Source: Solimonas thermocellulolyticum (GTDB lineage: Bacteria; Pseudomonadota; Gammaproteobacteria; Nevskiales; Nevskiaceae). From it: a stretch of DNA of 64,000 nt. Each line of letters starts with the position of its first letter. The first letter of the stretch is position 1. The stretch is from contig NZ_JBEPIJ010000014.1 of the NCBI RefSeq assembly GCF_040327995.1, positions 19,583 through 83,582 of the forward strand. Direction: 5' to 3'. The notes beneath the pieces are model-generated. The model worked only from the letters and a program-made list of their open reading frames with translations, had not been told where the DNA came from and ran no database searches. This document shows positions 25,155 to 34,189 of this stretch, in pieces. Position numbers and translations under genes: made by a program.

Positions 25155-26377
25155 GGTTGCTGTGCAGTCCTTGACTGGTAGCGCTCGGCGATCAGTGCGG
25201 CCAGTTCGCGTGCCAGCTCGGTTTTCGGTGCCTGCGCCAGTGCGCGTTCCCCGCCGGGCCAGAACACCTGCAGCGCGTTGTCGTCGCGATCGAAGGCCTG
25301 GCCGTCGCCGACCCAGTTGGCGGCGATCAGGTCGAGCTTCTTGCGCGCGAGCTTCTCGCGCGCGTGATCGGCGAGCTTTTCGGTCTCGGCGGCAAAGCCG
25401 ACGATGAACAGCTGCGGTTGCGCTGCGCGCAGTTCGGCGAGGATGTCCGGGTTTTTCACCAGTGTGAGCTGTACGGCGTCGTCGCGCTTCTTGATCTTGT
25501 GCTCGGCGACGGCCTCGACGCGGTAGTCGGCCACCGCGGCGGTGCCGACCAGCATCTGCGCATCGGCGGCGGCGCGCTGGGTCGCATCCAGCATCTGCGC
25601 CGCGGTCTCGACGTCGATGCGCGCGACGCCGGCGGGCGTCGCCAGCGCTGTCGGTCCGCTGACCAGCACGACCTCGGCGCCGAGCGCGCGCAGCGCTGCG
25701 GCGAGCGCGTAGCCCATCTTGCCGGACGAGCGGTTGGTGATGAAGCGCACCGGATCGATCGGCTCGCGTGTCGGCCCCGCGGTGACCACCGCCTTGACGC
25801 CTTGGAGCGCGCCGCCGGCGCGAAGCAGCGTCGCCACCGCGTCGCGGATCTGCAGCGGCTCCCACATGCGGCCGTCGCCGGTCTCGCCGCAGGCCTGGCT
25901 GCCGCTGCCGGGGCCGAGCACCTGCACGCCGCGCGCCTTGAGCACGCGCAGATTGTCCTGCGTCGCCGGATGGGCCCACATCAGGCGGTTCATCGCCGGG
26001 GCGAGCGCGATCGGGCGGTCGGTGGCCAGACAAAGCGTCGTCAAGAGATCATCGGCCCGGCCGTGGGCGAGCCGCGCAATGGTGTCGGCGCTCGCCGGGG
26101 CGATCAGCACCAGATCCGGCCAGCGTGCGAGCTCGATATGCCCCATCGCCGCCTCGGCGGCGGCATCCCACAGCGAGTCGCGCACCGCTCGCCCGGACAG
26201 GGCTTGGAAGGTCTGCGCGCCGACGAAGCGCTGCGCCGCGGCCGTCATCACCACCTGCACCTCGGCACCGGCTTCTTTGAGCCGGCGCACCAGATCGGCG
26301 GCCTTGTAGGCGGCGATGCCACCTGTGACGCCGAGCACAACGCGGCGTCCGTCCAGGCTTGCGAGCGGGTTTTGCAT
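25151..26377 (-). CDS. coaBC: Bifunctional CoaBC (Dfp)
   Basis: A 408-residue fusion enzyme of coenzyme A synthesis. The N-terminal CoaC flavoprotein decarboxylase (VVLGVTGGIAAYKA, catalytic-His-type MGHIELARWPD, APAMNRLMWAHPA, GxxACGETGDGRM lid) is followed from about residue 190 by the CoaB synthetase (VVTAGPTREPIDPVRFITNRSSGKMG, AVADYR, KNPDIL). The operon coaBC-dut-argB with divergent radC is a standard gammaproteobacterial block. Confidence 0.97.
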   Translation of the reverse strand: MQNPLASLDGRRVVLGVTGGIAAYKAADLVRRLKEAGAEVQVVMTAAAQRFVGAQTFQALSGRAVRDSLWDAAAEAAMGHIELARWPDLVLIAPASADTIARLAHGRADDLLTTLCLATDRPIALAPAMNRLMWAHPATQDNLRVLKARGVQVLGPGSGSQACGETGDGRMWEPLQIRDAVATLLRAGGALQGVKAVVTAGPTREPIDPVRFITNRSSGKMGYALAAALRALGAEVVLVSGPTALATPAGVARIDVETAAQMLDATQRAAADAQMLVGTAAVADYRVEAVAEHKIKKRDDAVQLTLVKNPDILAELRAAQPQLFIVGFAAETEKLADHAREKLARKKLDLIAANWVGDGQAFDRDDNALQVFWPGGERALAQAPKTELARELAALIAERYQSRTAQQP

Positions 26378-26448
26378 CGCATCATTCTAGCCGCGGGACG
26401 CCGCAGGCAGCGCATGCGGTCGCACGAAAATCACGAAAGGGAAGGGGC

Positions 26449-27123
26449 ATGGCCATCACCGACTGGCCCGAGCACGAGCGGCCGCGCGAAAAGCTGCTGA
26501 CCATGGGACCCTCCGCGCTCAGCGATGCCGAGCTGCTGGCGATCTTCCTGCGCACCGGCGTGCGCGGCATGACCGCCGTCGATCTGGCCCGCGATCTGGT
26601 ACGCCGCTTCGGCAGCCTGCGTGCGCTGCTCGCCGCCTCGCGCGAGGAGTTCTGCGTGACCAAGGGTCTGGGCGAGGCCAAGTACGTGCAACTGCAGGCG
26701 GTGATGGAGATGGCGCGCCGGCATTTGTCGGAAACCCTGACGCGCGGCGATGCGCTGGCGAGCCCGCAGGCGGCGTCCGAGTACCTGCGCGCCCAGCTTC
26801 GCGACCGCGACCACGAGGTGTTCGCCGTGTTGTTCCTCGACAGCCAGCACCGCGTGCTTGCTTACGAAGAACTCGCGCGCGGCACCGTGGATGGTGCGGC
26901 GGTCTATCCGCGCGAGGTGGTCAAGGCGGCGCTGCGCCGCAACGCCGCCGCCGTGATTCTCGCGCACAACCATCCCAGCGGCATCGCCGAGCCCAGCGCG
27001 GCGGATCGCGCGCTGACCGAGCGCTTGCGTCAGGCGCTGGGCACGATCGACGTGCGCGTGCTCGATCACCTCGTCGTCGGCGACGGCGCGCCGGTGAGTT
27101 TTGCCGAGCGCGGCTGGATCTGA
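26449..27123 (+). CDS. radC: RadC-family JAMM protein
   Basis: A 224-residue protein with an N-terminal helix-hairpin-helix region (GPSALSDAELLAIFLRTG, KGLGEAKYVQLQA) and a C-terminal MPN/JAMM domain with the metal motif HNHPSG...SAADRALT. The biochemical function is unproven; the historical DNA-repair assignment is doubtful. Start ATG 26449 after GGGAAGGGG. Divergent from coaBC (71 bp). Confidence 0.95.
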   Translation: MAITDWPEHERPREKLLTMGPSALSDAELLAIFLRTGVRGMTAVDLARDLVRRFGSLRALLAASREEFCVTKGLGEAKYVQLQAVMEMARRHLSETLTRGDALASPQAASEYLRAQLRDRDHEVFAVLFLDSQHRVLAYEELARGTVDGAAVYPREVVKAALRRNAAAVILAHNHPSGIAEPSAADRALTERLRQALGTIDVRVLDHLVVGDGAPVSFAERGWI

Positions 27124-27132
27124 GAAGCCCGC

Positions 27133-27154
27133 GCGGCGTCCGTGACGACGCCGC
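27133..27154. terminator. Possible hairpin terminator between radC and the SDR gene
   Basis: An 8-bp GC stem GCGGCGTC / GACGCCGC with a six-base loop lies between the convergent stops. No T-run follows on either strand, so activity as an intrinsic terminator is uncertain. Confidence 0.35.
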
Positions 27155-27191
27155 GAGAGCGCCGAGCCGGCGCGCTGCGGTCGCCGACGGA

Positions 27192-27983
27192 TCAGGGCAT
27201 GTAGGCGCCGCCGTTGGCGTCCAGCGCCGCGCCGGTGACCGCGCTAGCGTAGTCGGAGACGAGGAACAGCGCGGCGCGCGCGCATTCGTCATCGGTGGGG
27301 ATGCGGTTGAGCGGGATGGTGCGCGCGATCTTCTGTTTGAGCGCGTCCACCGTGGTGTTCTGCTCTTTGGCCTGCCACTCGAAGTAGCCCTGCACCGGCG
27401 CCCCCCACATCCAGCCCATGTGGATGCTGTTGACGCGGATGTTGTCGGGGCCGACTTCCTTGGCGAGGTATTTCACCGAATTCGCCAGCGCCGCCTTGGA
27501 TGCGGCATAGCCGGCCTCGCCCAGCGGCGGTACGACGCGCGCCGCCATGGTGTTGATCATCACGATGGCACCGCCGCCCTGCTTCTTCATCTGCGGCAGC
27601 ACCGCCTGCGTGAGCCGCAGCGTGCCGATCAGGTTGGTGTCGATGACCTCGCGCCACTCGTCGAGGTTGGCGCTGGACACGTAGTCCATGTTGCCGTGGA
27701 AAAAGGCGCTGTTGACCAGCGCGTCGATACGGCCGAAGGCTTCGGTGGTGGCCGCTGCCATCGCCGCGCAGTCGGCGGGCTTGGTGATGTCGGTGACCTG
27801 CTTGAGCACCTTGCACGCCGGCGCGACCTCGGCGATGCGCTTTTCGGCATCGTCGAGCTTTGCGGCCGTGCGCGCACCGATCGCGAGCGCCTTGGCGCCC
27901 TCGCGGGCGGCCTCGATCGCGAGCTTGACGCCCAGGCCCGGGCCGATGCCGGAGATGATGAGGATCTTGTCTTTGAGCAGCAT
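27192..27983 (-). CDS. Short-chain dehydrogenase/reductase with unusual active site
   Basis: A 263-residue SDR. The nucleotide-binding loop SGIGPGLG (11-18) and the catalytic YAASK (Tyr and Lys) are present. The catalytic Ser expected 13 residues before the Tyr is not there (the segment reads VMINTMAARVVPP, with Thr one position earlier). The C-terminus GAALDANGGAYMP is typical. It is the third gene of the DUF1214-sulfotransferase-SDR operon, 32 bp after the sulfotransferase. The substrate is likely a hydroxylated hydrophobic compound (inference). Confidence 0.85.
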   Translation of the reverse strand: MLLKDKILIISGIGPGLGVKLAIEAAREGAKALAIGARTAAKLDDAEKRIAEVAPACKVLKQVTDITKPADCAAMAAATTEAFGRIDALVNSAFFHGNMDYVSSANLDEWREVIDTNLIGTLRLTQAVLPQMKKQGGGAIVMINTMAARVVPPLGEAGYAASKAALANSVKYLAKEVGPDNIRVNSIHMGWMWGAPVQGYFEWQAKEQNTTVDALKQKIARTIPLNRIPTDDECARAALFLVSDYASAVTGAALDANGGAYMP

Positions 27984-28015
27984 GGGAGTGTGCGAGCCTT
28001 TGGATCGTGGACGGG

Positions 28016-29179
28016 TCAAGTCGCGATGTGCCGCGCGCGGTACTCGGCGAACTGTTCGCGCAAGGCTTGCGGCGTCAGGCCGAATTGGCGCGCGTCGTAT
28101 TCGTGTGCGGCGCGAGTGTCGCGCGCGTTGGCGTCGAGCCAGCGCCGCATCGCCGCTTCGGTCTGCGGCGTGAGAATCAGCCCGGCCCAGGCGTAGATCG
28201 CACGCACGACGTCGAGCGGTTTTCTCACCGTGTCGAGGAAATCCACGTCGAAGAACGGCGCGGGATTTTCGTCGCGCACGCGCATCACGTGGCGGAAGGC
28301 GCGTGCCATCAGCGCGCTCCATTCGCGGCCGGCCGCGGTGGGATCGACATCGTCGCTGTAGATGCGCCAGAGCGTGTCGAGGAAGCTGGCGATGGACGGG
28401 ATGGTGTCGAGCGGATCGCGGTGGGTTTGGATGATCTTGGCGCCCGGGAACAGCTCCAGCACCAGATGGATGCGCAGCAGATGGTGGGGGGCCTTGAGCA
28501 CCCAGCGTTCGGCGCGGATGCCGCGCTGCCGTTTCTGCCACTGCAGAAACTTGAGCATGCGCTTGAGGTAGGCATAGGCCGGGCGCTCGTCGGCCTTAGC
28601 CAGCCAGTCCATGTAGGACGGGATGCAGGCGTAGGTGTTCATCGCCGCGATGAAGGAATGCTCCATCAGCATCACTTCCTCGTCGGCCTGATCCGCATCC
28701 ATCGGGTGGATGGACAGCAGCTTGGGCATGGCGTTGACCATGACCTTGACCTCGGCGCGCGCCTGCTCGATGCGCTGGCTGGGCGCGGTCAGCGACTCAC
28801 CCGGAAACGGCACGGGGTAGCGCGATTCCCACCACGGCATCGAGTAGAACTGTGGGTCCTGCGCGAGCAGACGCTGCAGCAGCGTGGTGCCGGTGCGCGG
28901 CAGGCCGACGATGACCACCGGCGGGGCGATCACCTCGTCGTCGATCTCGGGATGCCGCCGGTACCAGTCCTCGATGCCGAGTCGATTGGTCAGCAGTTCC
29001 ATGATCTTCTGTCGCAACAAGCCGCGACCGAAATCCGATAGCTTCGCTTCTTGTTCCAGCGCGGCGCAGAACACGCGCAGGCCCTCGCGGAACGAGGGTT
29101 CGCCGAAGTCGGACAGGCCGGTCTTCTCGCACGCCTCGGCGAGTAGCGCCTCGGGGGCGAAGCGGATGCGTTCCGTCAT
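28016..29179 (-). CDS. Sulfotransferase-family protein
   Basis: A 387-residue protein with the PAPS phosphate-binding loop GLPRTGTT (92-99), a WVLKAPHHL segment and IIQTHRDPLDTIPS (3'-phosphate binding). This is the Sulfotransfer_3 type widely found in actinobacteria and proteobacteria that handle steroids or lipids. No signal peptide. The start overlaps the DUF1214 stop (ATGA). The acceptor is unknown. Confidence 0.9.
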   Translation of the reverse strand: MTERIRFAPEALLAEACEKTGLSDFGEPSFREGLRVFCAALEQEAKLSDFGRGLLRQKIMELLTNRLGIEDWYRRHPEIDDEVIAPPVVIVGLPRTGTTLLQRLLAQDPQFYSMPWWESRYPVPFPGESLTAPSQRIEQARAEVKVMVNAMPKLLSIHPMDADQADEEVMLMEHSFIAAMNTYACIPSYMDWLAKADERPAYAYLKRMLKFLQWQKRQRGIRAERWVLKAPHHLLRIHLVLELFPGAKIIQTHRDPLDTIPSIASFLDTLWRIYSDDVDPTAAGREWSALMARAFRHVMRVRDENPAPFFDVDFLDTVRKPLDVVRAIYAWAGLILTPQTEAAMRRWLDANARDTRAAHEYDARQFGLTPQALREQFAEYRARHIAT

Positions 29180-30285
29180 GCTGCGCTCCGCTGCAGTTCG
29201 GTGAATTTCACCACGCGCAGTTCCGGATCGACGTGCTGCTTCGCGCCGACCCAGCGCAGGCACATCGTGCCGCGGTCGTGTCCGGCGGTTTCGAGCCAGT
29301 TGGCGACGCCGGGATCGCGGTGCGCGAGCACCAGCGTCACGCTGCCGTCGGCGGCGCGCCGCGCGGTGTGTGCGTTGAAGTGCGCACGGTGGTAGCGGTA
29401 GTCGAGCGACTCCATCCAGTAGTTGTTGATCTGCAGATTCCAGAAGCGGCACTCGGGGATGCGCGGCAGATGAATCACCAGCGCCTCGTCATCCGCCAGC
29501 TTCCAGTACGAGTGGTGGTAGACGATGTTCGGATCGCCGCCGGCGGCCTGGCAGACCTTTTGATCGGCGAGCGGTAACTGGTTCGGGTGGGCGAGATAGG
29601 ACTGCGCCCAGTCGGCGAATACGCTCGCCGTGCCGTCGACGAAGCCCGCCGCGCGCCGCAGGGCCTGGGCGATGCGCTCGGCCGACAGCGGCTGCGGCCG
29701 CGCGTCGCTGCCGCAGCGCGTGATGCTGATCGTCGCCGGGCGCTCAATCCTGCGATCGAGAAAGGTCTGGCGCACCAGCACCGCGTTGGACGAGGCCTCG
29801 ATGCGCAGCCAGTTCTTCGCCTGCGGTGGACGTTCGGCCGCGACGATGATCTCGAAGCGGCCCTCGGCGTCGAGGTGTAGGTCGCGCGCGTCGAGAAAGC
29901 CGGTCGGCTCCATCTTGCCGTCGGTCTCGTAGCCGCCCTTTTGCGTGCCGATCGAAAGATACGACACCGTGCCGCGCGTGCCGCGCAGCACGTATTCGTT
30001 GGCACCGTTGATGCGCGCCATCAGATACAGATTATCCGGATTGTCGGCGCCGATCTTGGCGGTTTCATGCGAGGGCATGAAGAACATCGGGAAGTCCGGG
30101 TCTGCGCATTCGAGATGCATCTCCAGGCCGATGCGCAGCAGGCGCGTCAGATAACGCCAGCCTTCGGCACGGTCCAGCTCGCTGGCCGGCGCTTCGGGCC
30201 GCAGGATCTGCCGGCCGGCGCGCTTGAGCGTGTCGCAGAACTCCTCCCACACGCGGCCGGACATGACCTCGTCTCGTGCAGACAC
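29176..30285 (-). CDS. DUF1214-domain protein
   Basis: A 369-residue soluble protein; no signal peptide is visible. The N-terminal part contains AEGWRYLTRLLRIGLEMHLE and DNPDNLYLMARINGANEYVLRG; the C-terminal DUF1214 part contains ECRFWNLQINNYWMESLDY and SVTLVLAHRDPGVANWLET. Reading starts at GTG 30285 with GAGGAG about 10 bases upstream (ATG 30264 is the alternative). Function unknown. It is coupled by ATGA overlap to the sulfotransferase and is the first gene of this operon. Confidence 0.88.
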   Translation of the reverse strand: MSARDEVMSGRVWEEFCDTLKRAGRQILRPEAPASELDRAEGWRYLTRLLRIGLEMHLECADPDFPMFFMPSHETAKIGADNPDNLYLMARINGANEYVLRGTRGTVSYLSIGTQKGGYETDGKMEPTGFLDARDLHLDAEGRFEIIVAAERPPQAKNWLRIEASSNAVLVRQTFLDRRIERPATISITRCGSDARPQPLSAERIAQALRRAAGFVDGTASVFADWAQSYLAHPNQLPLADQKVCQAAGGDPNIVYHHSYWKLADDEALVIHLPRIPECRFWNLQINNYWMESLDYRYHRAHFNAHTARRAADGSVTLVLAHRDPGVANWLETAGHDRGTMCLRWVGAKQHVDPELRVVKFTELQRSAA

Positions 30286-30548
30286 GGCGCCCGTCTCCTC
30301 GTCATCGTCGTGAACCTCAGACGGTAAGCGCGCGCCGACACAGGGGCTTCACCTGTTTGTAGGAGATGCCGCGGACGCGCGATCGCGTCGGCCGTCGGGC
30401 CGTCTTTGGCGTTGCGGTGCGCCGTTTGGCAGTTGCCCGGCCATCCTGGGCCGGGCGCGACGTGCAGTTGCTCGCCCTTGGCTCCCGCCGTCGCGGATTC
30501 GTCGACGCGCAGTGCGAGTGCCACCGGTACTCGCACCGACGTGCGCGC

Positions 30549-31487
30549 TCAAACCCAGCGTTTGACCACCGTGCGCAGGCTGCGGATGCGGTCCAGCAGC
30601 TTGGCGGCGGGCGCGACCGCCGCCGGCGGCGGCGCAGCGACGGCGTAGCGCTGGTGCAGCTCCGGGCTCTGGGCGAGGCGGTGATGCTGGCGCAGCGCCG
30701 AGCTCACCGTGATCTTGCACTGGCTGTCCTGGATCGGCTTGGTGATGAAGCGGTAGATCTGGCCCTGATTGATCAGCTCGATTGCGGTGCCGGCGTCGGC
30801 GCGGTCGGTCAGGATCACCGACACCAGTTCCGGGTGATGCTGCTTGAGCGTGCCGATCAGTCCGATCACCGGGTTCGACTGCACGCGCGTCTCGGAGATC
30901 ACCACGCCGATGCGCTCGCGCTCCATGATGCTCACGGCCTCGTCCATCGTGGTGGCGCCGAAGACGCGAAAATCGCTGCCGAGGATGCTCTGGATGCGCC
31001 TGGCCACCGTAGGATCGTCATCGAGCACCAGCACGCCCGGCGCAGGGCCGATGGTGGGCGCCGGCGCATCGCCGGCGGCGGCCGCTGCGCTGGAGCGTGC
31101 GGCGGCGACCGCGCGCGCGACCGTGGTCGTCAGCTCCTCGTTGGCCCAGGGTTTGCTGACGAAGCGGAAGATCTCGCCTTCGTTGATCGAGCCGATGATC
31201 GCGTTCAGATCAGAGTAACCGGTCAGCAGGATACGCATCGCGTTCGGGTTGAGCTCGCGCGCCGCGCGCAGCAGCTCGATGCCGGTCATGCCCGGCATGC
31301 GCTGGTCGCTGACGATGACGTCCACCGGCTGCGTCTTGAGCAGTTCCAGCGCCTGTGCGCCACCTTCGGCGGTGAACACTTGATACTGAGCACGAAACAG
31401 CACGCGCATCGTCGTCAGTACACGCGGCTCGTCGTCGACGAACAGCACGCGTGCCTTGGATGCGGTGGGGGCGACGGTTTCGTTCAC
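30549..31487 (-). CDS. Tandem-receiver response regulator (REC-REC)
   Basis: A 312-residue protein with two receiver domains and no recognisable output domain. REC1 (about 12-130) has the acidic VDDE, phospho-acceptor Asp61 in VIVSDQRMPGMTG and the Lys of FVSKPW. REC2 (about 151-275) has LVLDDDP but Glu199 where the phospho-acceptor Asp should be (VVISETR), then FITKP. GTG start 31487; the long open frame upstream is a shadow of the kinase gene. It lies 14 bp after the histidine kinase stop, so the two form a two-component system. Confidence 0.9.
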   Translation of the reverse strand: MNETVAPTASKARVLFVDDEPRVLTTMRVLFRAQYQVFTAEGGAQALELLKTQPVDVIVSDQRMPGMTGIELLRAARELNPNAMRILLTGYSDLNAIIGSINEGEIFRFVSKPWANEELTTTVARAVAAARSSAAAAAGDAPAPTIGPAPGVLVLDDDPTVARRIQSILGSDFRVFGATTMDEAVSIMERERIGVVISETRVQSNPVIGLIGTLKQHHPELVSVILTDRADAGTAIELINQGQIYRFITKPIQDSQCKITVSSALRQHHRLAQSPELHQRYAVAAPPPAAVAPAAKLLDRIRSLRTVVKRWV

Positions 31488-31501
31488 GGGGTGGCTCCAG
31501 C

Positions 31502-33355
31502 TCAGGCGGTGACGGCGACCGCGGCGGCAGCATCGCGCGTTGTGCTGTCCGTGCGCTGCCGCAGTGGCAGCTCGATGGTGAACTCGCTGCCCTTGCCTGG
31601 CGATGAGCGCACGTCGATGGTGCCACCGTGGTCTTCGATGATGCGGTAGACGATCGACAGGCCCAGGCCGGTCCCTTTGCCGACCGGCTTGGTCGTGAAG
31701 AATGGCTCGAAGATGCGCGCGCGCACCTCCTCGGTCATGCCGCAGCCGGTGTCGAGTACGCGGATCGACACGCCCTTGGCGCTCGGCATGGTGTGGATGT
31801 AGATCTTGCCTTCGCCGTCGATCGCCTGTGCCGCGTTGTTGATCAGGTTGAGGAACACCTGGTTGAGCTGCGAGGGTGAGCACTCGATCTGCGGCAGCTT
31901 GCCGTAGGCCTTGACCACCTCGATCCGATGTTTGAGCTGGTTCTGGCAGATCTTCAGCGCGGCGTCGATGCCGTCGTTGACGTCGAACAGGTCGGTGCGT
32001 GAGCGATCGACGCGCGAGAAGTCCTTGAGCGAGCCTACGAGTTCCGCGATCTGCGCAAGGCCGTGCTCGGAGTCGCCGAGTAGATTGTCGAGCTCGCCGA
32101 TCAGCTCGGCGGCGTTGAGCGATTCGCCGATGTTGCGCGCCGCCGCCAGCGCGTCGGCGACCTGGGTGACGTCGGCTTCCTCGTGCGTCATCAGGTGCAG
32201 CGCCCGGGCCTGCGCGTCGACCAGGGCACGCAGGTCGCCGAGGGAGGTGCGCACGATCTCGGTGTTGCTGCGCGCGTAGCCGAGTGGCGTGTTGATCTCG
32301 TGTGCGACGCCCGCGACCATCTGGCCGAGCGAGGCCATCTTCTCGGACTGGATGAGCTGCGCCTGCGACGCTTTGAGGTCCTTGAGTGCGCGACTGAGTT
32401 CCTGCGTGCGCGCTTGCACCTGTTCTTCGAGGCGATCGTTGGCGGCGTCGAGTGCGCGCAGGCTGCGCACCAGGCGGATGCCGAGCAGGGCCAGGACCAG
32501 CAACAGGATCGCCGCGTAGGCGACCAGCCACTGGCGGTACTGGTTAGCGACGGCCACCTGCGACGCATGCCAGTCCATGTAGGCTTGTTCAAGGGCCTGT
32601 AGCAACTCGGCTGTCGGTTTGGCGAGGAAGTCGGAGACGCGGCCGACCAGTTCCTGTTTGTCGGCGATGACGTTGCCGCTCACGGTACGCAGATGGCGCG
32701 CGGCCGTGAGCGCGGCCTCGGACTGGCCGTCGACGGCTGCGGCGACGTCGTCCAGCAGTCGGCGGATGTTGGCCTCGTTGACCGGCGTCTGCACCACGCC
32801 GTAGGTCGTGACCTCGGTCTTGAGCTGTGCGAGCAGCGGCGCCAGCCGCGCGGCCGTGGCCTCGTCGACCTGTGCCAGCAGCGCGTCGGCGGCGACCGGC
32901 ACCGCGTCCATGCCGGCGATCAGCAACTGATTGGTGCGGATGTTGCGGGCCTCGAAGTCGAAGGCCAGCTCGAACTTGGACTCGACGGCGTCGAGAAAGG
33001 CGTCGAGCGCGGCGTCGACGGCAGGACTCAGGCCGCGCAGACCGGCGTCGCCGTTCTCCAGTGCGTCGAGGGCGTCGCCGAGCTGCGCGGTGGTGACCGC
33101 GCGCGTGTCGGCGACGTTGACCATGGTGCTCACGCCGACCTGCGTGACCGCACGGTTGAGACCGACATCGAGCGCGTCCACCGCGCGGATGTGGTAAAGG
33201 CGCTGCAAGTGCAGCTCGTTGTCGACGGTCTGCGCCTTGCGCGCGAGAAAGACGAGCAAGCCGATCGCCGCGAGCGCCAGTATCGACGAGAGGGTGAGCA
33301 GCAGTCTGCGCAGCACGGTGCCGCGCTTGCGCCCACGCACTTCATCGGCTGCCAT
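31502..33355 (-). CDS. Membrane sensor histidine kinase
   Basis: A 617-residue kinase. TM helix 1 is about 15-37 and TM helix 2 about 277-295, with a ~240-residue all-helical periplasmic sensor between them (DAHL-like). A coiled coil (about 300-340) leads to the phospho-acceptor His352 in AGVAHEINTPLGYA. The ATPase domain has the N box NLINNAAQAI, G1 DTGCGM, F box FEPFFTTK and G2 GKGTGLGLSI. The dimerisation region is unusually long, about 80 residues between the H box and SLKDFSRVDRS. Signal unknown. It pairs with the REC-REC protein next door. Confidence 0.93.
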   Translation of the reverse strand: MAADEVRGRKRGTVLRRLLLTLSSILALAAIGLLVFLARKAQTVDNELHLQRLYHIRAVDALDVGLNRAVTQVGVSTMVNVADTRAVTTAQLGDALDALENGDAGLRGLSPAVDAALDAFLDAVESKFELAFDFEARNIRTNQLLIAGMDAVPVAADALLAQVDEATAARLAPLLAQLKTEVTTYGVVQTPVNEANIRRLLDDVAAAVDGQSEAALTAARHLRTVSGNVIADKQELVGRVSDFLAKPTAELLQALEQAYMDWHASQVAVANQYRQWLVAYAAILLLVLALLGIRLVRSLRALDAANDRLEEQVQARTQELSRALKDLKASQAQLIQSEKMASLGQMVAGVAHEINTPLGYARSNTEIVRTSLGDLRALVDAQARALHLMTHEEADVTQVADALAAARNIGESLNAAELIGELDNLLGDSEHGLAQIAELVGSLKDFSRVDRSRTDLFDVNDGIDAALKICQNQLKHRIEVVKAYGKLPQIECSPSQLNQVFLNLINNAAQAIDGEGKIYIHTMPSAKGVSIRVLDTGCGMTEEVRARIFEPFFTTKPVGKGTGLGLSIVYRIIEDHGGTIDVRSSPGKGSEFTIELPLRQRTDSTTRDAAAAVAVTA

Positions 33356-33521
33356 CGGCCATCCCCTTTGCTGTCATGTCCCCCCCGCCCCGTGTCGCCC
33401 GGCCGGTGTCGTCGTCGCGCTCCCCGGCGCACAGCTTCCGTACCCGACTGCGCAACATAGACGGTGGCTATGCGCTGAACGTCATCTGTTTGCAGTAGGT
33501 TTGGCCGGCTTCAGCCGATCG

Positions 33522-33566
33522 GGGGATGCCGGCTCGTCGCCCGGGCATTCAAGATGGGGCATCCCC
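33522..33566 (+). repeat. Inverted repeat in the leader of the SnoaL-like gene
   Basis: GGGGATGCC (33522-33530) and GGCATCCCC (33558-33566) are exact reverse complements, 27 bases apart. The right arm lies just upstream of the GGAG ribosome site of the gene at 33581. It could be an RNA hairpin or an operator. Confidence 0.4.
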
Positions 33567-33580
33567 GCTGGAGAATACCG

Positions 33581-34078
33581 ATGAGCGCTCAGGACATCGC
33601 CGCGCGGTTGCAGGCGCTGGAGGACATCGAGGCGATCCGCCGGCTCAAGGCGCGCTACCTATTCGCCTGCGACCGCAAGGACCCGGCGGCGATGCGCGCC
33701 TGCTTCGCCAATGGCGCGGTCGACATCTTCTACGACGCGATCGGCCGCTTCGAGACAGCCGACGCGCTGGTGAAGGTCTATGTCGACGTGGGCTGTCACC
33801 CGCACATGGTCGAGATGCACCACGGCGCCAATCCGCAGATCGAGATCCTGGATGCCGAGCGCGCGCGTGGCACCTGGAGCTTGCAGTACGGGCTGATCAA
33901 CACCCGCGAGAACACCCTGACCCAGCTCGCCGGCTGGTACGAGGACGGCTATCGCAAGATCGACGGCGAGTGGAAGATGGTCAAAACGCACTTCTTCAGT
34001 ACTTCGCTGATGGTACTCAAGCTCGATGCCGAGGCGATCAAGGTGATGACGGCGGGCAGGCCGCCAGCCGCCGCGTGA
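33581..34078 (+). CDS. SnoaL-like / NTF2-fold protein
   Basis: A 165-residue protein with the NTF2-like pattern common in catabolic gene sets: ALEDIEAIRRLKARYLFACDRKD (first helix), MRACFANGAVDIFYDAIG, HMVEMHH, and a strand-rich end YEDGYRKIDGEWKMVKTHFFST. ATG 33581 with GGAG 7 bases upstream. Relatives act as isomerases, hydratases or non-catalytic binding proteins, so the role is open. It stands alone between the kinase and the YqhA-like gene. Confidence 0.82.
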   Translation: MSAQDIAARLQALEDIEAIRRLKARYLFACDRKDPAAMRACFANGAVDIFYDAIGRFETADALVKVYVDVGCHPHMVEMHHGANPQIEILDAERARGTWSLQYGLINTRENTLTQLAGWYEDGYRKIDGEWKMVKTHFFSTSLMVLKLDAEAIKVMTAGRPPAAA

Positions 34079-34189
34079 GCCTGCGCGGGACGCGCGGCCG
34101 CGACGTCGGCGCGAGCGCCGGCCCTGCTATCATCGGCGGCCGTCGTCATCCCCACCTCCGTTGCTCGACGCTGCCGCGTCGCGTTCGCC

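Noticed and set aside
24696..26033. Long N-terminal extension of dut
   Set aside because: The extension is coaBC in another frame; GTG 25154 gives the standard dUTPase length.
30549..32531. Apparent fusion of response regulator with a long upstream extension
   Set aside because: The extension is the kinase gene read in another frame. The real start is GTG 31487, where REC homology begins.
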